Both the position numbers and the translations under genes were made by a program. This document shows, in pieces, positions 1-11,335 of a stretch of DNA of 64,000 nucleotides (its first letter is position 1; each line of letters opens with the position of its first letter). Origin of the DNA: Helichrysum umbraculigerum (lineage: Eukaryota > Streptophyta > Magnoliopsida > Asterales > Asteraceae); assembly GCA_949592205.1 (NCBI GenBank), contig CATIUR010000012.1, positions 929,001 through 993,000 on the forward strand, in the 5' to 3' direction. The notes beneath the pieces are model-generated. The model ran no database searches. It was given only the letters and a program-made list of their open reading frames with translations, and had not been told where the DNA came from.

Positions 1-1591
1 GGCTTCATACAAGCCAGATATCAAATAGTGATTCATCTAAACACTATCAAATTCCTCTACATGTAATTTATCACAATCAATTACAATTACATGTTCAACC
101 AAATCAAATTTGTCACTTAGGCTTATCATCAAAACCTCTATCAATGACAATTATTATTTACTCTAGCACCTTTACAGTCTAACTGCCACAGTCCTATCAA
201 CTGTTTGTTTCCTTATCAAAACCAGTACTAAACCACTTAGCCTACTTTCATGCTCAATTTTCAAAATCACATTACATTTCTTTTATACCAAGTAGCCTCA
301 ACAAGTTCATGTGACACAACATAATATAACAACGGTGATCAGGCGTTGCAAGATTATGTTCTTCACAATCCATTCTCAGGCCACTCTACATTATAATTAT
401 CAATGTGATCTACTCTTATCTCATAAATATTAAATACTTTATGATTTCAAATCAATCAACATCTATTTAATAGTTTCTAATAGCTGATACATACTCAAAA
501 TCAGCTTACTACTTACATATTCAATCTTACATATGCAAGCCATCTCACATACACACAATTTTCTAATTTTCAACAACTGAATTACTCAGTATATCACTTA
601 TCTGAAACCTCAAACACATGATAACTTATCATCATAGTTTCAACACTTAACATTAATCAATGTCCCTATTTTCCTCAAAATTCAGGACACATCTTAATCA
701 ACTATCATCACTTTGACATATGCTATCATATCAAGCATCACTGTCACAACAAGTCTACTTAATCATGTTACTATCAAACATTTCATTCATTAATTTCACA
801 ATTGACCAGAAAGATCTATCACTTCCCAATCAATTTCACATTATTGCACTCTACATTTCTCTTAAACCTATCAGTCATGGTTTATATCAAGTGTTTAACT
901 ATAGTCAACACATATCATATAGTCACATAAACACATATTTTCTCAAATAGCAGTCATTATCAATTCAATGACACGACCTTCCTTAGCAAGGATTTAGATC
1001 ACACCTTGTGATTAATCCATTAACATAATACTATCAATTATCTCGTCTCACCAATAAAGACACTCCTTAGGTTCTAACATCAATCTTGCTAAAACCTTAA
1101 TCAACTCTCTGTCTACTTAAACATATTTCTGCATTTACAATTCAATCAGAAATAATCACAACAATGAACAACAATGAGCATCTCATTCAATACCTCTATC
1201 CTCATGTCAACCTATAGCAATCAATAGTTGACTCAACACTGGGGAATCATATCAGTCTGACTCAATTAACTTCACAACAAAGCTTACTCAACATAAGAGA
1301 GTAAACAATTTAAGTTAATGTAAATTAACATAGGCTTATCGAAGATTACCTGACAATCTTAAGCCCACGAGTGTTGAGAAAACATGAAATATACTAATCA
1401 GATACTCATGTTCCTCCGTCTCTGCAGTCAAACAACAACTTCACAACTTGTTAAGGGTTAGTACATATTCAACTAATCACTTTCTCACACATTCACTAAT
1501 CAACTAAACCCGCACCCACTGGAATGTTTGACTCAACTCAATCACAGTTCAGGATTGAACAATCTATCATGCTCAACTCGCCCAAACTATT

Positions 1592-1603
1592 GCTCTGATA
1601 CCA
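1592..1603 (-). other. tRNA-Met primer binding site of the LTR retrotransposon
   Basis: The minus strand reads TGGTATCAGAGC, complementary to the 3' end of plant initiator tRNA-Met. It sits a few bases after the LTR end, where first-strand synthesis would be primed. Confidence 0.8.
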
Positions 1604-1606
1604 ACT

Positions 1607-3519
1607 TATAACACCCCTTCATTTATATATAAACAAACAATATTATAATGGCGACGCGGAAGCTTATATTTCAAAACATTACAACTAATGTTACATGTTA
1701 CCCAAAATGTCAATAAACTTTTTCAATTCAAAGTACAAGACATTTCAACACACAGGGTGTTATTAAAACATTTCTATAATTATCAAAATAACATCAGAGT
1801 TACAGCCTGTCAAACATTCCATCCAGTCAAATACTTCCTGCCCTGCCCAATATGTCCCATCTATTTCAACCTGCAGGAAGAACTGTGGTGGGGTTAGCAC
1901 AACGCTAAGTGAGTGAAACTATAAGCAACAATACAACCTAGCGTAATAATCTGTTTACATCAAATAACAATAAACAGAAAAACAATCAATCACTCGACAT
2001 CCAATCAATGTCAAGCTACACCAATCAAACATTATCAATCGTCATGAGGACCGGTGGCTCCTGAGATACCCTAATACCGGTTTGGTACTCAGGGAACCCT
2101 TATCAATCATCTGTATTGGCCTATACAGAATTACCGGTAACCAGTTGTTAATCACACACGACCTAGATCTCCAAACCAACATTTCAAGTTTCAAGATCTC
2201 CTGTCGTCTACAATAACAACCAAGTCCAACTGTCGAATCAAGTTGACCTCAGAATCTTACATACTAGCTCAAACAGCCAAGTAAGCAAACCACCTAACTA
2301 ACATGGCAAGTTATCTCAACATATGCATCCTATCAAAGTAATACTATAAATTACTTGTTGTAAATCAAATCATTACAACTAAATCACACTGAGGTTACAG
2401 ATCCACTCACCGACTACCTCAGGCCTCCACTCAGTAGTCTAATATCACTGAGCCTTCTCCACATCTGAGAATCAATAATTCAAATATAAGTTAGTAATCC
2501 GTATCAATACATAACTTATATCAATTAATAATATTAGGAACTTAACATGATACATATTAATATTACTAGTTCCTAATCTTGTACCAATGATTTACAATAT
2601 AATCATTATCATATATTAACCTACAACAGATATCAATCACATTACGATTAACAATCAAACAAAATGTGATATCAGCCTATCAAGCCGCCGGATTCCCTAA
2701 GAAGCCGCCGGCTTCCCACAAAACAACCTGAATCCGCCGGATTCCCTGAATCCGACCGGATTCCGCAACTTTTACCGAATCCGCCGGATTCCCGTGAATC
2801 CGACCGGATTCCCTCATTTCTGCCGGAATCCGCCGGATTCCAGTGAATCCGCCGGATTCCCTCGTCGTCCCAGCCCAGTTCGAACTGATCAAAACCCTAA
2901 CCCGCGATTTTATATCCAAATCACCAAAAACACGATTTTAAACGGTTATAAACGACTACTAACATTGCATAATCAATATGTAACACTTATAACATGTTTT
3001 TAACATCCAAATCTCTCAAATCATCAATTTACCCAAATTCAATCAAAAATCAAATTCTTAAATACTCAAGAATACTTACTGATTGAAGAATCTAACGATG
3101 GTAATCTGATGATTATGAAGATTCACGAGAATCACAACTTCCTGATTTGATTTCTAGTTTGATTTGGAGGTTTTCAGAGAGTTTCTGTGAGTTTCAGAAT
3201 AAAATGAATAACTTTCCTAAATAGGAAAGGATATATATAAGTCGGCTCACGAACCGCCTTCAATATACGGGTATAATTTAATACCCCATCTCAACCTATT
3301 GTCTGGAACCCGAAAACCATTTGCGAGTCCAAACATTTTATTGCACCGTCAACTATATTAATTTACAACAATTAATATTTCACTTATCACATTGGAATAT
3401 TTAATTCCTATTCCAATTATTTCAACTATTTCAAACAATATTATTTCCAAACACATTTAAATATTAATTTAAATCAAGAAATAATATAAAACAACTAGGT
3501 CTATTTCGAGGATGTTACA
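1607..3519 (-). repeat. Long terminal repeat (about 1.9 kb), 5' LTR of the minus-strand element
   Basis: The boundaries come from the TGTAACA start (3519, minus strand), the TGTTATA end near 1607, and the adjacent primer binding site. The interior holds a cluster of palindromic GC-rich repeats at 2680-2870. The small ORFs at 2680-3003 are by-products of these repeats. Confidence 0.68.
2680..2870. repeat. Cluster of palindromic GAATCCGCCGGATTC repeats inside the LTR
   Basis: About eight copies of a 15-bp near-palindrome (GAATCCGCCGGATTC, with variants such as GAATCCGACCGGATTC) are spaced 20-40 bp apart. The cluster is GC-rich, unlike its AT-rich surroundings, and sits upstream of the putative LTR TATA box in the element's reading direction. 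Confidence 0.8.
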
Positions 3520-4809
3520 TATTAAATACTATTTAAACTATTTAAATACTATAAAAAACTAAAACTATAACATTCATTTCATACTAAAAATAAAACCATG
3601 TACGTTGGTTTGCAGACATTCAAGTTTTAAAAAGGAGTTCGACCTTTTGGCTTTAATGGGCTAAGTGATACATGGCTTAAGACACTCAAAAAATAAAGCC
3701 CAAAATAGTATTTGTTAACCGGGTGAGAATGTGGCATAATAGAACAAGCCAAATCGCTAAGTGGAATGTGGACCTCACCTGTGGAACGATGCTTGAAGTG
3801 GATTGGTGGTCATCGCTCATCTGAACTAATCAAGGTAATATTTCAAGTAGCAAAGCTTGACATAATGTAACTACGCATATTGTGTCGGTGCTTATATTGT
3901 GAACTATTATCCCAATCATTTACAATTTGTTAATACAGTAACCTATGATTAGATATAACGTAAATTTTTTACATCAATTCAGGTTATTGTATCTCAGTTA
4001 GACACGTTGACAACTGAGCAGTTGAAACTTCTCAACAATTTAAATCAAACTACACTTCAGACCGAGGAATCGATATCTCAACAGCTATCTGCAATGCAAC
4101 AAACTTTGTTTGAAACTTTGAAGAAGGAAGCAACAGTCGTACAAACTAGCTCATTTGATATTGGCAATTACATGTGTCAAATGTCTATGGCCATAGGAAA
4201 TTTGGGTTCACTTGATCATTTTTACGCCAGGTAAACCACATCACAACTACTAATGTACGTTGGTCTAATTAAACATGAAAAATTCACCAACATTTCTTAC
4301 CGCTTAATATAATTCACCTACAATTATTTTTAAATGGCTATAGATTTTGTTAATAAACATTTACGTGGCAATCAAATTTAATAATTTTTAACTTAGCATC
4401 ATATTTTCTTAGTCATTTATTTTGTCATTATAGCTACATACAATTGTACTGACCTACGTTGTCATATCTTAGGCTGATGACTTGCGGGAAAAAACAATGC
4501 AAGATCCATGCATTACAGTACTTACGACTACACAATCTGCACATGCCATCATTGCAATGCATAACTACTTCTCTCGATTACGTGCGCTTAGCACACTTTG
4601 GGTTGCTTGCCACCATAATTAGTTATTCCAGATGTTCGGGCATATGTATTTTATACTACCTACTAAAGTTTAAATGGCACTTTTCAATCCCGAGATAGAA
4701 TTTTGCAGTACACATCACAATATTTTTTTTTTCTATCTGTCTTCATTTAAATTTCAATTAAAATATATTTTTTTGTTAAAAGCTGCGAATCCCGCGGGTC
4801 TTAATCTAG
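3520..4809 (+). mobile_element. Probable Helitron remnant, 3' end at 4809
   Basis: The stretch ends with a GC-rich palindrome (CCCGCGGG, 4792-4799), a short AT spacer and CTAG followed by T, the usual form of plant Helitron 3' termini. I cannot place a matching 5' TC end; the LTR element on the left may have interrupted it. A 75-codon ORF at 4007-4234 may be captured or decayed coding sequence, but I do not recognise it. The left limit is arbitrary. Confidence 0.45.
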
Positions 4810-6831
4810 TATATATAAATATAAAAGATTAATTCTCAACAAAATTGAAGATCAATAAAGATACATGATGGATACAAAAGGAGATACCCTAACTCTAGAG
4901 ATTACATAAGGAAACTGCATATAAGATGACGGTGACATATGAAATTGAGGCGACGAATCGAATGATCAAAATGAAAACTACTTCTAGAAAATGTTGCATG
5001 AAAACCGTGTACTTCTTTGATATTGATCAACAATGGCAATCGACCAAAACCATTCCTTAGTATATCTTGCATAAACTCCTCGAACATTATATTATTTCTA
5101 TATTCCTTCACATTTTCCCCGATTGAAATTCCAATCGATTTGCCAATGTTTCTAAGATTACGAAAACTCATGTTTCTGGTATCCTTAAAATCGATTTGCC
5201 ATGCAATGTTTGTAAGATATATTCTAGTGAGCATAGGATAAAGTATTTGACTTAATACCTTTATGCATCCTGCTTTTGGATAGTGTTCTGATAAGTGTAT
5301 AGCTATAGCTATGATATACCATAGCCTTCAAAATACATTACCTTTTTAGGTGTTTTCAACATATTGTATAATTGTTAGGTCTTTTATATTTTTTTTGATA
5401 TGTTGTAAAATAATTGACATTCGTATATTTACCCTTGGGTAGAGAAGCTATATGCAGAAAGATCTCCGACAAGAAAATATATGTGTTCCTATAATATGTA
5501 AAATCTTATCTTTACATTCTTATTTGAAAACTCTTATCATCTACTGACTCCGTATTTAATTATTTATTAACCCTTCTAATAAATTGAAATATTTCCCTCT
5601 CTTTCTACTTAATAATTTCAAATTCAAATTTAGATGAAGGTTACCAACAATCTTCTCTATTACTCGTTCAGATAAATCTTATGGAGTATATTTGATTTTG
5701 TACTATCGTCTTTTTAGACACATAAATTGATTTTGTGGCATGCAACTTGTAATCCATCCCTAATTTATAAATTATCCTAACGAATCCATATAATTATCCT
5801 CTTAGACCATTCGGAGTGACGCCATGTTCAAACTCATCCTCGCATGACTACGAAAAATGCTCGCATACTAAAAAAATGTAATTTTATCACATTTGTTCTT
5901 CACGCTTTTAGAAAAATATGTAAAACTTTTTGAAAAAGATAAGATTTTCCACACTTATATATATTAAAAAGAAAAGTTTCACACTTGTAAGTGTGAAGAA
6001 ATTACAATAATACTTAAAAAGTGCCGAAATAACTTGTGACACATGAATTTCCCATGAAAGAAGAAGTGTTGATAAATTGGGTATTACAAATTGAAGTTTA
6101 CACATATAAATGTGGATAAGTTTATATTTTTCTGTACTTGTAAGTCTAATTTTTTTCTTACAAATATATATGTGAAGATTGTGATGATTGTTTATATATC
6201 TTCACAATTATTGATATAACAATTTTCTACGCAACTACAACTGTGTATAGTTTAACATAATTTAAAACATTTTATTAGAGTGTGAAAAAATATGGATAAA
6301 TGATATATTTGTTGCAGTGGCAATAGTATTTGTCGTGAGTTGCCGTCGTCAAGAATTCGATGTAAAAGAACGGGAGAAATGAAGGACACCACTTGAAGAA
6401 TGTGTAGTCATTAGTAGTTGTTGTCTTGATATTGAACACTACGATTCCTACGAATAATCGTGAAACGATATGGAATCGTCATGAATATGACTCGTAAATT
6501 CGTAGTCGTTAGACGACATATTACGACTACAAGCGCTCCTACTCTCCTAGTGATACCCGAATGAATAAACTTTAAATGCAACATTTTTGGGTGGTGAAAT
6601 ATTATAAAAATAAAAATAAAAAATAGCGGTGGAGTAGATGTGAGTGTAGGACCCACGTTTTGAAGGTAAACAAAGAAGAGTTAAAAAAAAGACACAAGTT
6701 AGTGAAAACGAGTGGGTCATTTATTACTAATAACAAATAGAAAATGACTGGTAAGTCTCAATTTGTACGACTAATCATAAATCCAAAGATGTGATCGGTG
6801 AGTTTGAGAAATTGATTCTATAAGATATGAA
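4810..6831. other. Intergenic AT-rich stretch, nothing recognised
   Basis: The ORFs at 4902-5241, 5908-6105 and 6411-6656 have no recognisable domain, no plausible splice partners and biased AT-rich content. I see no gene, RNA or intact repeat here. Confidence 0.5.
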
Positions 6832-7198
6832 GGGTGTGTTTAGCATAACTAGCTGGTAGCTGGATCTTGTAGCTGGAGCTTATTTTTGGAGCCGAAAGCT
6901 GGAGCTTATATATTTTTTTAGAAGTGTTTGGTAAAGTAGCTGAAGCTGGAGCTTAATATGTGAATAGAAATGAAAGGATAAAAAGTAAAACACAAAAATA
7001 TGTAGAGGGGGTTATTTATAAAATTTCACATTCTATAAGCTTGTAACTTATTTTAAAAGCTAGTTGGAGTAGCTTAATTTTTAAGAGCTTATTTTTTCTA
7101 TAATCTCTAATTTTTTTGTATACCAAACAAAGCTTATAGCTTGAACTTATGAAAAAAATAAGTTTAAGCTCCGATAAACTTGTCGTCCAAACATACCC
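6832..7198. mobile_element. Small MITE upstream of the GATA gene
   Basis: The inverted ends GGGTGTGTTTAGC and CCAAACATACCC enclose 367 bp rich in AGCTGGAGCTT-type repeats. GAA flanks both sides, so a 3-bp target duplication is possible, as for PIF/Harbinger elements. It lies about 110 bp upstream of the likely GATA TATA box. Confidence 0.55.
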
Positions 7199-7307
7199 GA
7201 AGAGAAAAAAAATGCAACCTACGGAGTATCAAATAAGTTAGACCATATTTTTAGATCCGCGTAAATATACCTATTTAACATTAATCATATAATCATATAA
7301 TAATAAA

Positions 7308-7315
7308 TATAAAAG
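7308..7315 (+). promoter_or_regulatory. Likely TATA box of the GATA gene
   Basis: TATAAAAG sits about 930 bp upstream of the start codon, before a pyrimidine-rich leader (about 7340-7675) typical of plant 5'UTRs. The leader is followed by a GT-AG intron. No transcript data are available. Confidence 0.5.
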
Positions 7316-7675
7316 CCAGCCCAGCCAGCTATCACTCAAACAACACTTTCACAAGTCACAACTACCATTTAACATTTTAACACTCAGACTCAGACATATA
7401 CATACACATATCATCATTCACAATATATATATACATACACCCACACTTCCCTCCTTTTTTAGGGTTTTCCTCTCTCATTCTCTCTCATCTTTCAAATTCT
7501 TCACATTTCATATCAATCACTGTTGCGAGTTTTCAAATTTCACAACCATTTTTTGTCGTTTCCGTTGGGATTTTTACCCCTAAATCTTCGATATTTTCGC
7601 CGCTTACCAATTTTCGGGGCTTTCTGCTTTGTTCAATTGCAGTTTTTAGTCGGCAATTAGGGTTTTTATCCTCAG

Positions 7676-8225
7676 GTTTGTCTTCACTTCTATCATTTTC
7701 ATAACATTTTTTATTAATATATTCATTTTTCCTTCAGTTATTCACAATGTGAGTCGTTACATTTTGTACAATTTTACTATTTTTTGTTGTTGGCGAAATT
7801 TGTAAAATTTATGCTATTTTTGTTAGGGTTTTGTCTCAATTCCTTGTTAAAAAGCTCTGTTTTTTCTTCTTTTTCGAAATTTTCTTACAATTTTTAAAAT
7901 GTGAAGAGTATGAATTTTTAGAATTTTGTTGGATGTTTGTTTTTGGTGAGATGTGTGACAATGGAGTATAATTTCATTTTAAAAATTAAATGCTTGGATA
8001 AACATGAAATTGCTCTAGGGATTTAGCTCAATTTTAGATTATTAAAGCTCTGTTTTCTCTGGTTTAGATTTTTTTTTTAAGAATAATGCTAAATTTAGTG
8101 AAGTTATAAAAAAAGCAAGTTATGATTGTTAGTGTTTTTCTAATTATAGAAGAATAACCTCAGCACTTCTAGCTAAATAGTCATTCTGTTATGTTTAACA
8201 TCTTTTTTTATAATTTATATTTCAG
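7676..8225 (+). other. 5'UTR intron of the GATA gene
   Basis: CAG|GTTTGT at 7673-7681 and TTCAG at 8221-8225 form a plausible GT-AG intron of 550 bp. It leaves a 15-nt leader remnant before the ATG at 8241. T-rich 5'UTR introns often raise expression in plants. Confidence 0.6.
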
Positions 8226-8240
8226 GAAGTAGAGAAGAAA

Positions 8241-10206
8241 ATGACAAGCCAAGATTACATGGAAGAGATCGACTGTGCAAGTTTCTTTGATCACATTGAC
8301 GATTTGATCGAATTCCCACCGGTCAACGATACGTCTCTGGATTCGGTTGAGTGTAATGAGTTTACCAACATTTGGACCAACAATTCCGATGACTTGCAGG
8401 TTTCTGATTCCGTTTTCATCGGCAGCAGAGGCGATAACAAGGCCACTGCAGCTCTGTCGGCAGAACTTTCTGTTCCGGTGAGTTGATAAAGATTTTACTT
8501 GACATTGTTTAATCAGTAGTATAAATTAATGATAATGATGTCATACATGTTGGTTCTGGTAGCCAGCTAAGCATTGTTTATATTATATGTGGGGTGTATG
8601 ATGATGATGATGATGATTGTGCACATGCTTAGTGGTTAATTCTTTTGTTTAAATTGAGATTGATGTTAACTTTAGAGTTGAAGTTACACCAAACCCTTGA
8701 TTTAATGCATTTGAAAGTCATTGAAAATGGAGGGTGAAGATTAAATACCACATTACCATCCAACATGAAAGTTTATTATTACTTTTTTTAAATATTTGTA
8801 GATATCACAATCTCTTGAATTTTTGATTTTGGTAACTCAACTAAATATATTTAACTGTTCATGTCACTTTTGAAGCAGAAAGTTTGTTGTTTTGATATTT
8901 TAAGTTAATTAGGAACTTGAGGTTTGAGACACAAGGGGCCCCCAATCAGTGAAAATTATGTTTTAATTTTATGGACCCATTAATAATTGTGATTTTAAAT
9001 TGTTTAAAAAGCAAGGGTTAATTCAAATTTGGTCATATGCACATAGTTGATATGTTGTGGGATTCATTTTTATGTGACATGTGAAAAGAGTAAAGATTAC
9101 TTAATTTGGAATGAAGGAAGCAAGTAGTGTTCTTGAAGAAAAGTTGATCAATATGTTGAAAAATAAGTCAAAGATGAGTCCTTTTTGTAAAGAGCAATCA
9201 ATGGTTGTCTTGATTTGTACCAACTTTAGTGTAATGTGTAATTCCAAATATAGGAAGAAAATTAATAAAGTTGTAATTAGTCTGTTGCCATGAAGCCATT
9301 TCTTAACTTTTTGTTTCTGCAATTTATGAAGCTGAAAATTTATATTTATGTTGTTACATGGATATCAATTTACTTACATCCTTGCTTATGTTTTATTTAT
9401 CACAGTTTGAGGATATTGTTCAGCTGGAATGGCTCTCGAACTTTGTGGAAGACTCATTTTCGGGTGGTGGAATGACCATTAACAAAGAAAATGTTTCGGT
9501 TCAAAAGGAGACAGCTGTTGTACGCCACCAATTTCAGACTTCCAGTCCCGTGTCGGTCCTCGAGAGCAGTAGCAGCAGCTCCTGCTCCTCCTCCTACTCA
9601 GGCGGTGGTAAGATGATCCCACTCAGCCCAATTCAACGTGGGCCACAAAAGGCCCGAAGCAAGCGTCCTCGGCCCACAACTTTTAATCCTCGGGCCATGA
9701 TTGAACTTCTCTCTCCACTTGTGTTTGTACCCGTTTCATCTTCTACGGAATCCGAAAAGAATTTTACATCTCGTTGTGGGCCGAATTCGGTTGCCTCTGA
9801 GCCTGCTGAGAAGAAGAAAAAGAAGCTGAAAAAGCCCAAGATCCAATTCAGCCAGCCAGAGGAAAATGACAGCCAGAATGAAAACCAAAACCAGAACCAG
9901 TCAGGACAAGGAGTTAGAAAGTGTATGCATTGTGAAATTACAAAAACACCTCAATGGAGGGCAGGCCCAATGGGCCCAAAGAGCCTTTGTAATGCTTGTG
10001 GTGTTCGTTACAAGTCAGGGCGGCTGTTCCCAGAGTACCGCCCAGCAGCCAGCCCAACTTTTGTTCCTACACTGCACTCAAACTCCCACAAAAAGGTGGT
10101 CGAAATGAGAACCAAGTTTGGCCCGAATGAGACAATGGCAATTGTGAGGACCGAGCCAGAACCAGAGCTCATACCCAACATCAACCCTGTTGTGGATTAC
10201 ATTTAA
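8241..10206 (+). CDS. GATA zinc-finger transcription factor (class A, 345 aa)
   Basis: The gene has two coding exons, 8241-8477 and 9406-10206, joined in phase 0. A 5'UTR intron probably spans 7676-8225. The protein binds GATA promoter motifs in the nucleus. The N-terminus carries the acidic FFDHIDDLIEFP block and exon 2 opens with EWLSNFVEDSFS, both hallmarks of plant subfamily A GATA factors. A basic stretch (KKKKKLKKPK) precedes the single finger. Its cysteines are C252-X2-C255-X18-C274-X2-C277, followed by the typical SGRLFPEYRP tail. The start codon is the first ATG after the leader intron and gives the family N-terminus. It resembles the Arabidopsis GATA5-GATA8/GATA12 group, but I cannot choose one. 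Everything looks intact. Confidence 0.95.
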
Positions 10207-10721
10207 AGAAGGTTAGGATTTGGTGCAGGGAGTTTTGGTATTCAGCTTTAGTATGATTTGTTTTGTTGGTTGTATAGGTTTGAAGGGGAGAGGAGGCTAT
10301 AGAAATGAGGTTATATTTAGGTGGTAGAGAGTGTAAGATTAAAAAAGATAGGTTAGGGAGTCGGTCATTCTAATTTGTTTGTTATGTTGAGTGATGGGAA
10401 TTCTTTTTGCAGTCCATAGTCTTGAGTTGAGATCAAGTTTAAGCCTTTTCGTGATATTCTTGCCACTCTTCTATAATTTAGCATTACTTTTTGTGTTATG
10501 TTTGTTTTTCTAGTTTGTTTTTTTCTCATTAGTAAAAAAAGTCACACAGAAAAACGTAACCTTTTCGTTCCGGTCAAAATATCCACTTTGATTATGCACA
10601 TATTACATTTTTCTCCAATAAAATAACAACTTATCTACTAAAATTTATTTTCATTAGTTCTAACATGAACGTGAACACTTATTTGGTAGAATTCAAAAAA
10701 GCAATATGGACACCTATAGAT
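10207..10721 (+). other. 3'UTR and downstream sequence of the GATA gene
   Basis: This T- and G-rich non-coding stretch probably includes the 3'UTR up to about 10.5 kb. I see no other gene. Confidence 0.4.
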
Positions 10722-11335
10722 AGGGATGACAATCATCACTCGATTTTCAGGGATGACAATCATTACTCAATTGGCGGATATCCATCCGATCCGATCAACC
10801 AATGGTGGATATGGATAAAATAAGCGAATATGGATATGGATGTGGATATCAATATGTCATCCACGGATGCATACATTTACCACCCGAAAAGATTAATGTA
10901 TTTTATGATAATATTAGGATAAAATGTAATTTTAAGTCTTAGTTTAGTTTTGAAATGACTAATTGATATTGAAAAGTTCTTTTTAATACCAAGTTATTTA
11001 ATACAATATACTTTCAACATTATTATCTGGTCAATTTTAAGTATTGTCTATTATGTAATTATCCAAACTTCAAATTTAACTCTTGCTTTGTATTCAATAT
11101 AAGCGTTTAGTATCATTTATGATAGTTTAGTGTTATTATTATGATCATTCTTGTATGGTAACTATGATTATTTTCATTTTAAAATTAATTTATCGAAATA
11201 ATTATTGATATCCAATGGACGATTTATTAATACGCTTAACCTGACGGATATGTATATGGATGATTAAATTAAAATTAAATGGATATGGATCGGATGTGGA
11301 GGAATCCATATCCGATCCATTACCGTCATACACGT
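10722..11335. mobile_element. Decayed hAT-like element with GGATATGGAT motifs
   Basis: The left side starts TAGGGATGACAATCAT and the right side ends near TTACCGTCATAC. Subterminal repeats of GGATATGGAT and ATCCATATCC occur on both sides (10,800-10,860 and 11,240-11,320). I could not find a clean 8-bp target duplication, so the limits are approximate. Confidence 0.45.

Larger units (their letters stand above)
1..3519 (-). mobile_element. 5' part of a Ty3/gypsy (chromovirus-like) LTR retrotransposon
   Basis: Read on the minus strand, an LTR begins with TGTAACATCCTCG at 3519 and runs to about 1607, where it ends in TGTTATA. A tRNA-Met primer binding site (TGGTATCAGAGC, plus-strand complement 1592-1603) follows directly. 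Such TGTAACA starts with this primer site are usual for Tekay/Del-type chromoviruses. That family assignment is inference, because no gag or pol is inside the window. Positions 1-1590 would be the untranslated internal leader; I see no convincing ORF there. A TATA stretch at about 3231-3238 could be the LTR promoter. The second LTR lies outside the window. Confidence 0.72.

Noticed and set aside
4902..5241. Overlapping ORFs of 110 and 74 codons
   Set aside because: No recognisable domain, opposite strands, no splice or promoter context.
9358..9405. Upstream start for the second GATA exon
   Set aside because: These bases are intron. The acceptor CACAG at 9401-9405 joins in frame to exon 1 and gives the family sequence.
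10722..11335. Clean hAT element with target duplication
   Set aside because: One end is hAT-like, but no 8-bp duplication could be found, so it is listed only as a decayed element.
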